Source: Drechmeria coniospora (Eukaryota; Ascomycota; Sordariomycetes; Hypocreales; Ophiocordycipitaceae). Taken from it: a DNA stretch of 64,000 bases. The notes beneath the pieces are model-generated. The model saw only the letters and a program-made list of their open reading frames with translations, did no database searches and was not told the DNA's origin. The stretch spans positions 11,776,520 through 11,840,519 of the forward strand of contig NC_054389.1 in assembly GCF_001625195.1 (NCBI RefSeq). Reading direction: 5' to 3'. Positions 1 to 11,598 of this stretch are shown here, in pieces (positions within the stretch are counted from its first letter, which is position 1; the number at the start of each line of letters is the position of its first letter). Position numbers and translations under genes: made by a program.

Positions 1-1079
1 CAGGGTTCTCCGACGGCGGGCCGCGGGGCCGGGCTGAAGAGGAAGATGGGAATTCGAGAGGACGTTTCTGTGCTGCCGGAAGCATCGACGGCGCGTCCGA
101 CATCATGTAGCCGGCTTCGCTCGAGGCAGCCATGGCAAGAGTCGTATCCTCCTGACGACGCAACGGAAGGGAGACGGCTTTGAGCAGCTGACTTCCAAGG
201 CCGTTTGTTTCTCGGCGAAGTGAGCGCTGGCGGATCGAAACGGTCAAGGAGGCGTGAGAGGATCGACACTGCTTCGTGCGCGAGCGAGGGCGAAAAGAAC
301 GGCGAGGGCGAAAAGGACGGTGAGGGCGATGATGATGACGAAATATTGTTCATTGAGGGGTTCACTAGCAAGCAGGCACTAGTTCCTCCTAGTGGACAGA
401 TTCTGGGCACGCGTCTCTGTCGCGTCTCGGCGCGTTCATGCCACGAAATTCTTTAATTGATTCGGCACCCGCCAGTGGGGCAAGTGTCATGCGATTACAG
501 GCCAGGCCTACTGTACCGAGTGCTGTGAGTGCTGTAAGTACAGCGGATGGACTGGCAACGATTAGCTCCCAACTGATGATCTGCCCATCCATCCATCACA
601 CTCCAACATCTACCAAAGATATCGGCAAAGATTCGTCTTGTAAAATGCATCCATCTTTCATAATTCGTTGCATAGCCGTAGCCTCTGATGTACCGTCGTT
701 TGCTTCCCAGGCATCCTCGCTAGTCAAGTAGTTGGCAGGACCTTGGACGCAACTGGACCGTTCCACGCTCGTGTGAAGTGATGTAAAGAACCCTGCAGGC
801 CGCTGCTCCGAGAGTCTTGCCAGCTTGCGTTTTTGTTTTCTGCATGACCATAGCTGCCTACTAGGAAAGCAAACTGACCATGCAGGGGCATTTGTGTGGG
901 AGTGCCGACACAGGTAGCATCGACGTACAGTTGGCGTGGCATGCTCATTGTGAATGCCTCGTGTTCCGCTCATGGCGCTTTCGGAGGCCACGCAAAGCCA
1001 TATTTGGCCCGCATTCTTGCCGTGCTGATCGCTTCGTCGCCTATCGTCTCATGTGAGGCTTGACATCCCGAGTATCCCG
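1..1079. other. Left edge, no confident gene
   Basis: No gene is recognised here. On the + strand a frame open from base 1 stops near 192, and another frame (205-456) encodes a charged, acidic stretch (GEGEKDGEGDDDDE). Together they could be the disordered 3' end of a gene entering from the left, but no domain or convincing splice join supports this. 460-1079 is unremarkable sequence downstream of the RNase H2 subunit C gene. Confidence 0.2.
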
Positions 1080-1688
1080 TTACTTTTCCGAACTGTTCGT
1101 GTCGACTTGGTTGGGATATGAATGAATCTACCAGTATTGTCAGCAATCGCAAAGAGTTTGACCATTCGCGAGGTCTCAATACCTGCTCGGCTACTCCCAG
1201 CCACTCCTCGATGGCCCTCTGGTACGGGTCGGATGCCGAGTCGGAAACGGCGTCGTGGGACCAAACCTCCATCTTGTCGAAATGGGCAGTGAGGACCATG
1301 TTTTCCGTTGCCGGAGACTCGGCCTGTTCGTCCTCGTGTCCATTGTAGACTGGTTGTCTCTCGCCCTTACTGGCAGCCTCGCGTTCAACAATGGCGCCTC
1401 GATATCGCTCGGGAAGAAGCACCGTCTTGCTTTGAAGTTTTCTTCCACGAAAATACGCAGTTTTATTTGCACCTAGGAATGGTCAGCAGTCTGATGCAAC
1501 AAATCGTCTGCTGGTACTGGACGAGGGATGGCGAGCCGGAAGTCACCTTCTGTTTCGTTTGGATTCCAAAATGACGCGACAGGGTCGACGGACCCTGTGT
1601 GATGGACACGGCATGGGAGCAAATTTGGTACTGCCTCAGATTTCTCGGCAGTGCGGTTATGCTTGATGGCGAGCATTGGGGACGACAT
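1080..1688 (-). CDS. RNH203: Ribonuclease H2 subunit C (Rnh203-like)
   Basis: Non-catalytic subunit of the heterotrimeric RNase H2, which removes ribonucleotides and RNA primers from DNA in the nucleus. Three exons: 1688-1547, 1472-1183 and 1127-1080, with 74- and 55-nt introns (donors GTGACT and GTATTG, acceptors CCTAG and GGTAG), giving 159 aa. The spliced protein shows the family signatures in order: NLLPCRVHH near residue 21, SFWNPNETEGANKTAYFRG with the LLPERYRG strand, then EVWSHDAVSD and DPYQRAIEEWLGVAEQIHSY near the C-terminus. None of the three exons reads as a full gene alone, so it is easily missed. The start could instead be the ATG at 1676. Identification rests on remembered family motifs. 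Confidence 0.8.
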
Positions 1689-2383
1689 GATTCCAGCGTG
1701 TTCTGACGCGTACAGAGGACAAGAAATGGTATGTGAATAAAGTGTAGCACAGCCTTTGAAGTACGGCGTACTTAGCAGGGGAGTCGATGTACCTCTGACT
1801 GGGATTCTTTCGAGAGTTGGTGCACTGTACGGAGTACGGACTAGTACTGTACTGTATTACTGCAAGTAAGTACATGTAAGTACAGTACGGAGTGCAAATC
1901 ACACAGTCCCCCCCTCCCCCCCCCTGTACAAGGAGTGCCAGGCGTACCCCGTACTTGGTGATGGCCTCGATCACGAGCACGCCATCGGTCGATGGAGTAC
2001 AAAACATGAATTCATTCTCATTCCCTAAAGGCCACATGTGCGACCATGGTTATTTGCAGATGGTCAGATCACATCGGCTAATCAGTAGGTGCGAGATGCC
2101 GAAATTACTGAGCAGCAGGCTAGTATCCGCAACGTGCAGTCAATGGGGACCGACCCTTCATGGTTGGTGCAGAGACCGATGCGCTCCACGGCAGACATGC
2201 CACGCCGCAGCAGTTCGTATTCTACACGCATACCCTGGAGAAAACGAGAGTTGCCATCGCTCCTAGACTCACAATAACGCCTCCCATTCGTCGGGTAGAA
2301 AACGAATGCCCAAAACAGGAGCCGCAAGAGACATGACGCCGTGGGCTCAACGGCGTCATGACAGGCCCACTGGCAGCCAAGCT
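1689..2383. other. Spacer between RNH203 and ESA1
   Basis: No gene seen. This spacer should contain the RNH203 promoter and the ESA1 terminator. 1755-1960 is rich in GTAC words (tacggagta, gtactgtac) and has a C-rich run at 1909-1924. Confidence 0.5.
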
Positions 2384-3956
2384 TCACCATCCCCAAGTCC
2401 GGCTCGAGGCGGTAAAGACGGGAGGCTTCCATTGTATCCTCATGGGGTCCAGAACTCGCTTCTGCTTCAGCTTCTGCTTCTCCCTTTGCTCAATCAGCTT
2501 GTTCGGAATGACAATTTTGTGGTCGCTCTTGTGATAGACTTGCATCCGCATCGCCTGAAGCGTATGCTCGACGTCTTGTGTCGTCATGGCCAATGCCGTC
2601 GAAATAGCCTCAATCGTCACCTTGTCGTCTCGCTCGTTGTATCCCAGCAAAAAGTCGAGTATGTTTTCGGACCAGTACTGCCGGTAGCTGAGCAGGCCAA
2701 GATCCGACAGCGGCTTTTCCGGCGACCCAAGCCTGCCCTCGATCTTGGACAGCTCGTACGAGAACTGAATCAGCAGTCGGCCGTACCCCTTACGCTGGTA
2801 CTGCGGCAGGGTGAGGATGCACGCCACGTTGTACGAGTCTGCGCTCTCCTTTTCCTTGGAAAAGTAGCCGACGACATGGCAACCCTTGTCGCTCCTTGTC
2901 GTCATGACGTAAAACAGAAACGGATCGACGTCGTAGTAGAGCGTCTTGTGGTCGAGAAACATCTTGGACAGGAGGCAAAGATTCCTGCACCACGTCCGTT
3001 GTCGACGACCGTCAATCTCGAAAAAGGACACGTAATCGTCCCTGTAGATCTCGTTGCCGGGCGGATGTTGCAGAGAGCACTTCTTTCGATGACGCGAGAA
3101 GGATATATCGTCGCCGTAGTAGCTCAAGCAGAACTCGCAGATGAAAATGACATCCTCCTGGCTAAACACCTCTGGGTACGGCGAGAAGTACCAAGGGAAC
3201 AGGTCATGCTTTCCGAACTGGACTTTGGATATGTTTCGGATTCGCGATATTTCGGCGGGGTTCTGCGTCATGGAGCCCGACGTTCGAAGCTTCTCGATCT
3301 CGTCCTCGCGACTGAATGCCGCCTGGCCCTTCCGGCCTTCTCCGTCCTCCTCGTCGGCATCCCCCTCGTCGGGTCCGGCCGGTGTCGCGCTCGCCTCGAC
3401 GCTCGTGCGGCCTTGAAGCTCACTGTCCGGTCCGGCGGAAGAGGATTTCTGCTGGGACTGCGATTCGACAAATTCTAATCGTCCTGGTCGTGAGTCACGC
3501 TTGCCATGAGGACGGGGGGGTTGGGGCGGGCGGCGTACCTGACCACGGATGAGGAGTCGTCGTCTCCGACTGGACCGACTGCTCACGTTTCCCCGGGCGC
3601 CTTTGCGTCTTTTTGGAGACTTGCGATTTCCTGGATTGTGACTGAAGCCTTTTATTTGCCTTGCTGTCTTTTGCCTTGTCCTTGTCCGGATTCGGCCATT
3701 CCACGTCCTGACTGAAGTCGATCCGCGCAACAGGGACCCATTCATCGAGTCGCTTGTTGAAGTTGTCAAAGTTGCAGTAAAATTGTTTGCCGCTTTTCGT
3801 TTCTTTGATGCTGAGAATCTCCGCTCGCCGGGGTTGACCGTCTTTCTCAACCCATGCGATGCTGCCGGTCGTCAACGTGTCGGGGGTGGCCGGGCCCTTT
3901 AAACGTGGCGCGTCGGAGCCGACGGTAGGCTCGCCGCTCGGCGTGTTGGCCGTCAT
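2384..3956 (-). CDS. ESA1: MYST histone acetyltransferase, NuA4 catalytic subunit
   Basis: Acetylates histones H4 and H2A as the catalytic subunit of NuA4, in transcription and DNA repair. Two exons, 3956-3539 and 3474-2384, split by a 64-nt intron (GTACGC donor, GATTAG acceptor), give 502 aa. The N-terminal chromo-barrel (Tudor-knot) covers about residues 20-85 ([30 protein letters not shown]). A basic, low-complexity linker follows. The MYST domain has a C2HC finger (CEFC...H...C), the catalytic cysteine in VACILTLP, the acetyl-CoA loop QRKGYGRLL and the catalytic glutamate in [11 protein letters not shown]. The C-terminus [18 protein letters not shown] is typical of filamentous fungi. An in-frame upstream ATG at 3977 exists; 3956 fits family N-termini better. 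It is divergent from REX4 across a 681-bp spacer. Confidence 0.95.
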
Positions 3957-4637
3957 GATGTGCGAAATGCGCACCACCCCGTAGGGTCACCGCAAGGCAG
4001 GAGGCGTTGAGCGTAGTTTGCAAAAATGTCGTGACGCAACCGAGGAGCCTGGCAGATGTTGCGTGACGAGGCGTTATCGCCACTCGGGGAGGAATAGCCT
4101 GAGCCTTATCGGTGCACATGTACATATTTTGCTGTGAACAAATACAGGAACATTAATTATCCGCCCCGATGACTCAAACAGCTCGTCCAGCGGTGCGGCG
4201 CGAGTACAGTACAGTAAGTACGGAGTACAAGTACAACTATTACTTGTACAAGCCAAGCACGTATTACAGGGGATAAGTATGCACATGTAAAGTACGTACA
4301 TGTATCCGTAAGTACAGTACAGTACGGAGTACCTCCTGTATTTTTCGTACTCCGTACTGTACAATACTGTATTGAGTACCTAGTACTTGCAATTATTAAT
4401 ACAGGCAATACTCCGTACAGTGCATGGACTCGCTCAGGTCTCCGTACAAGCAATTACTTACACCTACATATTTGCACAAGCAGTTGGAGCGCATGCATTG
4501 CTAAAATTTCATAGTCCTCAACTCCATATTTTATGACCTCCTTTGGCGTGATAATCAGTTCACGAGTGCCAAACTCACATGCTGTAATCTCCCTCCTTGC
4601 GCGACGGCGATAGTACACACGCCTTCGGACCGCGGAA
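3957..4637. promoter_or_regulatory. Shared ESA1/REX4 divergent spacer
   Basis: This spacer separates the two start codons and must carry both promoters. 4200-4480 is AT-rich and packed with GTAC words, including gtacggagtac at 4322-4332. No clear TATA box was assigned. Confidence 0.5.
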
Positions 4638-5621
4638 ATGGTCGAGCTTTCTTCCAATTGGAAAAGGCTTCAATCTGCCATCAAGGCCGAAGGAGCCTCC
4701 AAGCGTCCGGAGGAGCAACGACCCGGCAACCCGGCGTCGCGTTCAGGCAAGACATCGAGGGCAACCACAGCCAAGGCAGCCGTTCGACCAGCTTCGGCTC
4801 GACCTCACAAAATCTGCAAAAATAGACGTACCAGTCGGCCGAGAATGGGTGGCGTCCAGAGCTCGAGCGTGGAATCAGGGCCCAAGGATGGCCCTTCACC
4901 ATCCATCGCACTATGGACCTCGGACAAGGAGATTTCCACCGAGGCCTTGGCTGATGCGTACGGCCTGGGGATCAAAGACAATTCCATGCTTCTCGCTTCC
5001 CAGCAGGACAGAGTCAACCAAGGCTTGGGCGGTAGCCTGAGCTCGATTGGGAAGTATGTCGCGATAGACTGCGAAATGGTTGGCGTCGGCCCTGGAGGCC
5101 ACGAATCCGTATTGGCGAGAGTCAGCATGGTGGATTTTCACGGCAGGCAAGTCTATGATTCGTTTGTGAAGCCGAGGGAGAAGGTGACGGACTGGAGGAC
5201 GGCGGTGAGCGGAGTGTCGCAGAAGGAAATGAGATTCGCCCGAGACTTTGACGACGTGCAACAGGATGTTTTCAACGTCTTGAAGGACCGCATCGTGGTA
5301 GGCCACGACATCAAGCACGACCTGGATGCCTTGCAGCTCAGCCATCCTCTGAGAGACATCCGCGACACCGTCAAACACGCGACTTTCAGGAAGGTCGGAA
5401 ATGGCAGGAAGCCGGCGTTGAAGACGCTTGCGAGGGAGCTTCTCGGCGTCGACATCCAGGACGGCTCTCACTCGAGCATAGAAGACGCCCGGGTCACCAT
5501 GCTGCTGTTTCGCAGATACAAGCCCGGCTTTGACGTGGACCACGCCAATCGATACGCGCCGAAGCCTGCGACGAATAATAGCAAGCACGTTAGAAGGTCA
5601 AAAGACACCAAGACTCGGTAG
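4638..5621 (+). CDS. REX4: RNA exonuclease 4 (DEDDh family)
   Basis: Predicted nucleolar 3'-5' exonuclease of the REX4/ISG20 group, implicated in pre-rRNA processing. It is a single exon of 327 aa. The first ~130 residues are basic and low in complexity. The exonuclease domain starts at YVAIDCEMVGVG (about residues 138-149) and supplies the first Asp and Glu. GHDIKHDLDAL carries the next Asp and HSSIEDARVTMLLF the His and last Asp, so the full DEDDh set is present. The C-terminal tail is Lys/Arg-rich. The start at 4638 lies just after the repeat-rich shared spacer; no intron is needed. Confidence 0.9.
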   Translation: MVELSSNWKRLQSAIKAEGASKRPEEQRPGNPASRSGKTSRATTAKAAVRPASARPHKICKNRRTSRPRMGGVQSSSVESGPKDGPSPSIALWTSDKEISTEALADAYGLGIKDNSMLLASQQDRVNQGLGGSLSSIGKYVAIDCEMVGVGPGGHESVLARVSMVDFHGRQVYDSFVKPREKVTDWRTAVSGVSQKEMRFARDFDDVQQDVFNVLKDRIVVGHDIKHDLDALQLSHPLRDIRDTVKHATFRKVGNGRKPALKTLARELLGVDIQDGSHSSIEDARVTMLLFRRYKPGFDVDHANRYAPKPATNNSKHVRRSKDTKTR

Positions 5622-7232
5622 TAGCTGCGCGGCGCGGGCTCGATGCCATTGTCCCTCGCGCCTGGTAGAGAACACGGCGATATGACGCATCAAAGTCTTT
5701 TGCATCATCGCTCGAGGGCGCTCTAACCGGATTCCGTTCCGTGTTGCTTTTCCCTATTTGTCCTGGTTATTCAACACGACGACCCGGGGTCTTGCACGCA
5801 GAGGCAAAGCAGAGTAAAAGTGCCTTGGGGCCGCCCGCCGCATGTGTTGCAAAACTGCTCTGGAACGACTCGGTGCCCGCCTTTGCCTAGTGTCACTTCA
5901 AGGGGTCCGATGCGCAACGTGCTCTGCGTGAGATTGATGCTGGGAAAGCCGGGGTGTCGCGCATCCGCCACCCGTTATGGATGTGGTGGACGTTGGCCGC
6001 GATGATGGCGGCAGCCAGCCTGTATTAGAAGCGTATCCTTTGGCACCTCACGACCCTATTCGTAGCAATACAATCCCGCTCAATCCTATGAATGTTACTA
6101 ACATATAGTGGCAGAGCAGTGACGGCTTAATTGAAGGAACAATGGCTGCAGCAACGGGTTGGGACCAACAGCGTGTCAACAGCAATATGTGTCGTGGTTT
6201 CTGTTCTGCCCAAGGGCAAATGGAGACTGAAAGAACAAGCTGACTCAGCTGCCAAAACCTGTGCTTGAGCATATACTTACTTAAGTAAGTAATACTTTCA
6301 GTAAGTACTTAAATATACCATGATACAGGTATTGTTTGTACTTGAAGTACTCTACAGTAGATACGTAAGTACTGTAAGTACCAACTTCAAGTACGGAGTA
6401 TTAATTAAAGCGCTCGCAATTTCGGAGTACTTACTTACGGATACTCCGTACTTGTAATTGTATCATACTTGGTTCTACGAACGGGTGCTAAGTATCACCA
6501 GAGTGTTCAGAGTGTTGTTAATTATTACGAAGCATTCGATACCCTGGTTCGCCAGCCCGCCGGACCGTACTGCACTTACTGTACACCTACTAGTACTTAC
6601 AGTACTTATATGTACATGTACTTGAACCTGTACGGAACAAGTTAATAGTAATTAATGATTAATTACCTAGTAATACTTACAGAGTACTTCGTACTCCGTA
6701 CAGCACTGCCTTGTCAAAGTCCCTATCTTTTTGTGGGCCACTTCCAGATCTGGATATTACCGCAATTGTACTCCGTACTCTGTACTGTATTGTACTGTAC
6801 AACTGCAGTACTCCGTAATTACAGAGTACTTACAAGTATGGATACAGTACAGAGAACACCTACAAGTATTATGTACTCCGTACTCCGTCCTTGTAGCCTG
6901 TACTCCGTAGGTATTAATATTACTTACTTAAGTACTCCGTACTTGTGATAATTCAGGTACGGCGGACAAGTACTTGTACTCCGTACTCCGCACAAGTACC
7001 TTTTGCGCAACAGTACTGTACTGTACTTAGTCCTTATTCGCAGCAAGTACTTACTTGCAGCACAGCTGGTACGAGCTTCCTCCTGATCTGCAGAGAAACG
7101 ACCGCCTTGCCCATGTCTCAACAGCATCCGACAACATCTAGAACCAGATGGGGCCAACGTTGCGGCATCAACACAATTCCAGGAGGCAGCTTCTTCGCAT
7201 GAGAACCTAGCGGGATATCCCGCTCGAATATC
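5622..7232. other. Spacer with AT-rich GTAC-word repeat block
   Basis: No gene recognised. 5640-6270 is ordinary sequence with short unconvincing ORFs on both strands. 6270-7080 is an AT-rich block of TACTTAC, GTACTCCGTAC and AGTACGGAGT words. 7100-7232 leads into the GH125 gene. Confidence 0.5.
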
Positions 7233-9030
7233 ATGTCGCCGTCGCGCCGACTGCTCGCGTCTTGCGTCCTGGGCCTCGCCTTCACCGTCCCTTCGGCACG
7301 GAGCAGCAACGATGATTCTCAAGCGCCGCTGGGCAGACATTCCGACGCCTGCCCTGACTACGCTTCCTACGCAGCGTACAGCCAGTCAGTTGAACCTCCC
7401 TCTCCTCTCCTCTTCATCAGCCCTGCGCTGGCCGGCCTTTCTCTGACCAGACATGCTCCACCAGCCAACCTCTGAGCACAGGACCGCTCGCCCTCCCCTT
7501 TCAACGACCCGATCCGCGATGCCGAACCTTCAAGTCGGACGAGATCGAGCGTGTCATCAAGGAGATGACGTCGAGGATGAAGAACCCCGACCTCGCGAGA
7601 CTCTTCGAAAACACCTTCCCGTCGACGACGGATACGACGGTCAAGTTTCACACAAAGGGCCACGACACGGGCACCGTCCCCGCCACGAGCTCTCGTTTCC
7701 TTTGGGACGAAGGAGCCTGGCAAGGGCCCCAATCGTTCATCATTACCGGCGACATTGTTGCCGAGTGGCTGCGTGACTCGACGAACCAGCTACGTCCGTA
7801 CCAGGCACTGGCCAAGAAAGACCCGGCCATCTTCGACCTGCTCCTGGGGGCCATCAACACCCAGTCCGAGTACGTCATCGAGTCTCCTTATTGCAACGCC
7901 TTCCAGCCTCCTCCGATCAGCAACCTGTCGGGCACGTCCAACGGGCAGGATGACGTTGTTCACCCCATGTACGAGCCGAGTTCCGTCTTCGAGTGCAAGT
8001 ACGAGCTCGATTCCCTCGCTCATTTTCTCGCTCTCGCCAACGACTTTTACGAACACACGGGGTCGACGACCTTCCTCAACGATCGATGGTTTCTCGCCCT
8101 AGCAGGCCTCGTCGAGGTGCTCGAACAGCAATCTCGGCCCACGTTTGATCCGGAATCCGGACGGCAAAGCCGAAACCACTACACCTTCCAACGGTGGACA
8201 AACACCGGCACCGAGACCCTAAACCTCCAAGGCATCGGCAATCCGCTCAACGGCGGCACAGGCTTGGTGCGGTCCGCGTTCCGCCCGAGCGACGACGCCA
8301 CCATCCTCGGCTTCTTCATCCCGGCGAACGCGATGATGTCGGTGGAGCTTCACCGGACGTCGAAGCTGCTCAAGGCCGTGGGCAAGGAGTCGTCTTCCGA
8401 AGCACTTCAAAAATGGAGCGAGAAGCTCCGAGCAGGCATCATGGAGCATGGTGTGGTCAAGCACAAAAAATACGGCGACGTTTTTGCCTACGAGGTGGAT
8501 GGATATGGCTCGTCCATCTTGATGGATGACGCCAACTACCCCTCGCTCTTGGCTCTTCCGGTAATGGGCTTCTGCGACGTCACGGACGCCATCTACCAGA
8601 ACACGAGAAGAATGATACTCGACAGGACGGGCAATCCGTACTACCTCCAAGGACAGGAATTCAGAGGAATTGGCGGTACGTTTCGAACCAGCCGCCCGAG
8701 AACTGGAGAGGTCCGTCGGCCTTGACTGACAGGTTCATTCTCCCCAACGCAGGACCCCACATCGGCCTACGAAATGCATGGCCGATGAGCTTGTTGATTC
8801 AGGCGCAGACGTCCGATGACGACAATGAGATCAAGGAATGCCTCGAATTTGTCCTCAACTCGTCCAGGCTGGGGCTGATACACGAGAGCGTTGACATAAA
8901 CTACCCAAGGCAGTACACGCGCAGCTGGTTTGCATGGGCCAACGGTGTCTTTGCCTTTACGATACTTGACTTGGCCAAGAGGAAGCCACACCTGATTTTT
9001 GGGGAGGGAGCGGCGCCGTATCAAGTTTGA
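7233..9030 (+). CDS. GH125 exo-alpha-1,6-mannosidase, secreted/vacuolar type
   Basis: Member of glycoside hydrolase family 125 (meiotically up-regulated gene 157 family), which removes terminal alpha-1,6-linked mannose from glycans. Three exons, 7233-7384, 7465-8675 and 8753-9030 (introns of 80 and 77 nt), give 546 aa. Exon 1 encodes a hydrophobic signal peptide (RRLLASCVLGLAFTVPSA). The joins restore HQPLSTGPLALPFQRPDPRC and RGIGGPHIGLRNAWPMSL, both family-like. Other conserved blocks are EWLRDSTNQLRPY, YELDSLAHFLAL, SAFRPSDDATILGFFIPANAM and SWFAWANGVFAFTILDL. The first donor is a weak GTCAGT but is fixed by frame and by the restored protein. It could be extracellular, vacuolar or secretory-pathway; nothing in the sequence decides this. 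Confidence 0.92.
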
Positions 9031-9998
9031 TGAGCTGTTCATGGGAGGCTCACCCATCTCCCCCTATGTTTGGTCGACTTGGCTGCTGGGAATGCAAACG
9101 ATGAGGCAATCACCGACAAAGGGTATGGCGGTCACTTGCCTACTGAACGACCCGGCTGGCGTACCTCCAGGCCGCCGATTGTTTACGCATTGCAATGAGA
9201 TGAATCATGACTAATGGATAGGCTCGTCTGAAAGGGGGAAAATCACCATCTAGGGGAGTCGAAGGCTCGGGAGGGAGGGGCCTTTGCCGGCCGATCCCGT
9301 AGATGCACAAGCTCCTCACCATGCCCATCATCATGCTCAACCTAGCGGGCCAGGACGTAGTGGCCACCAGCAGCCGTTGGCAACTGCAATGCGACTCTGA
9401 CGCATCGTACAAGGTGCATGGCCACCGCGGTCAACGGTCGTAGTGTGATCTTGTGGCAAACATGGTGATGGTAGTGCCCGCTGTTGTTATGCGACAGCCC
9501 AGCCAACGCCGAGGAGGGCTCACGATCGGGGAACCTCGAGTGTCACTCAAGGCTAGTGGCACCTGGAATTGTTGTCCCGTCGAAACCTCCTCGGTAGTAC
9601 ATCGTCCCGGCGCCCAGATGTATGGCCGTTTATTGATTCCGCATTTTAGTCGCGCAAGCTGCATCGACGAAAGGAGGGAGCCTTGTTCTTGATTGTGCAA
9701 ACAGGTTCATGGCCCGCGAGCACGAGGCTGGTGCAAGATGTGACGCGGAAATTCGATGGAGCTTTGTGGGGGTGTGGAGGAGAGTGTTGTTGACGGTGCT
9801 GAAATGTCAAACACTCGTACAGAGACGTATGGAACGCATGCGACGTATGCAGATATGACTTTGCATGGTGCGGAGAGGCGGTGTTGTACGTGGTCATTAT
9901 CTCGAATACGCATGCATATGTTGGCTTGTCGAGTCCTTGATTGTGATGCTGCTATGGAAAAGGCCCCAAGTTGACCGAGCGAGCTTCGGTACATTAGC
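9031..9998. other. Convergent spacer GH125/POL32
   Basis: No gene seen. It holds the 3' ends of two convergent genes. Short overlapping ORFs on both strands show no recognisable domain. Confidence 0.5.
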
Positions 9999-10442
9999 CT
10001 ACTTCTTGGAAAAGAACGACATGATGCTGCCCTGGCTGGCTTTGGCGACGGGCTTCTTCGCCTTGACACCTGACGACGATGGGGTCAAGCTTGGTGTTGC
10101 CTTCTTGGGTGGTGGTTCGGATGTTTCCTCTTCGGAGAAGGATTCCCAACCGGATTCCTGTATAGTCACTGTGCTCGTACGTCAGCTCGAGTCTCCTCCC
10201 GGGACCGGCCTCGGGAGAGCAAGGATAGTACCCACCCATGTAACCCTGGTCGTCCAGGATGCGCTTCTTCTTCATGACGCGACGCCTCCCCCTGCGACGG
10301 CCATCCCCCGTGCTGGAAATTATCTCCGCGGGTTCCTTGGCCTCGTTCGATTTCGGTTGAGAATCGGGTTCGCTTTCCGGTTTGCTCTCCGGCTCCGGCT
10401 CCGGCTCCGGTTCCGAGGCTTCGTCCATCTCCTCATCTTCGG

Positions 10443-10474
<32 letters not shown>

Positions 10475-11598
10475 CCCTCGCCCTCCACCTCGTCCTCGTC
10501 CTCGTCCATCATCCGTCTCAGCTCTGCTTCCCGTTCCTTCTTGGATTTCCTTGCGGCCTCTGCCGCTGCCGACGGCTTTTTGGCAGACGGCATGTCCGAG
10601 GCATCGGCCTCGCCATCATCGGACAGTGCCATCGCATCCTCCTCTTTTTGGACCATGGGCTTGGCCTGAGGAGGTTTCCTCGAGACGGCCTTGCCAAATG
10701 ACTGCATGATTCCCCTAGGTGGAGCTTGCTTCGGTGTGCTTGCAGCATTCGGTGTACTCGTGGCATTTTTTGGCGGCACAAGCGACACCGGTTTGCTTTC
10801 GGAGGACGAATGCATCGTTTTCTGCTTCCCCTTGTTGTCATCCACCGGCGTGGCTTCCTGTTTGGTGGCTGTTGGTGATGGTTTGGGTAGGACCCTGGAG
10901 CTCCCCTTGCGATCTCGACGGCGAACATGTGGGTTTTGAATGCTCCCATGGGAATTCAAGACCGGTGTTGGGTGCTGCTTGTTGAAGCATTCGGACGTTG
11001 GCTTTGACACGTCCGTGAGAATAGCCCGGTTGACCCGCGAATAGGGGGAAAGACTGTATATGTGAAGCGAGGTGACGGTTTGATACTCTGCCAAGATAGC
11101 TACGGCCAACATGGTCAGCGGGTTGTGAACGAGGACAATCGGCCGACAAAAGCTGCATGGTTGCAAACGAACCCTCCAGATTCTCCTCTTCTCCGAGGGT
11201 AAGAACCTCAGGTGGCAGAACGTCTGTGAGCAGCTCCGCTTCCGGCATCGAGCTGGTCATTTCCACGTCGTCACCATCGTGCTGCCGAGGCCTGCTCTGC
11301 TTGCGTCCGTACACAAGGTACGTCGCGTGGACCGAGCCGGGATGGAGGGCATTCTGGCTCTTGTGGTATTCATGGAGCATACTATGCACCGAGTCAGCAC
11401 AAGATGCAGGGCGAGACAACGACCAAGACGCACCGTTTCGCCGTGTTGACATGAGTGTTCAGCGCTCGGCTCAAAAGGCGATAGGTGATCTGTGCAAAAG
11501 GTCAGCCGCGAATCAACCGAGAGGTGGATGATTGGGCCGCTTGCCGGCCGCTTGTCGCTGAGTAGGCAGTCGTCGAGCAAGGTCTTGCATTCGGCCAT
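9999..11598 (-). CDS. POL32: DNA polymerase delta subunit 3 (POL32/CDC27)
   Basis: Non-essential-type delta subunit that links the polymerase to PCNA and supports translesion and break-induced synthesis. Five exons: 11598-11545, 11489-11434, 11381-11173, 11099-10236 and 10168-9999, giving 450 aa. The N-terminal domain is restored only by splicing: DKRPITYRLLSRALNTHVN, then MLHEYHKSQ...PGSVHATYLVYG and the DVEMTSSMPE and LHIYSLSP blocks. The middle is long and disordered with an acidic (EGEGEGEG) and Glu-Pro repeat. The C-terminus QGSIMSFFSKK is a PCNA-interacting PIP box, with basic GRRRGRRRVMKKKR upstream of it. Intron 1 starts with GC, not GT (CCG|GCAAGC). The other donors are GTGCGT, GTTCGT and GTGGGT. 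Confidence 0.92.
10432..10506 (+). repeat. Coding low-complexity repeat in POL32
   Basis: A run of ccctcg/cctcgt hexamers on the + strand. It encodes the acidic Glu-Gly/Asp tract of POL32 on the minus strand, next to a cggctc run at 10390-10412 that encodes Glu-Pro repeats. It is probably polymorphic in length. Confidence 0.8.

Noticed and set aside
2306..3478. 390-codon + strand ORF opposite ESA1
   Set aside because: Antisense shadow of the MYST domain exon.
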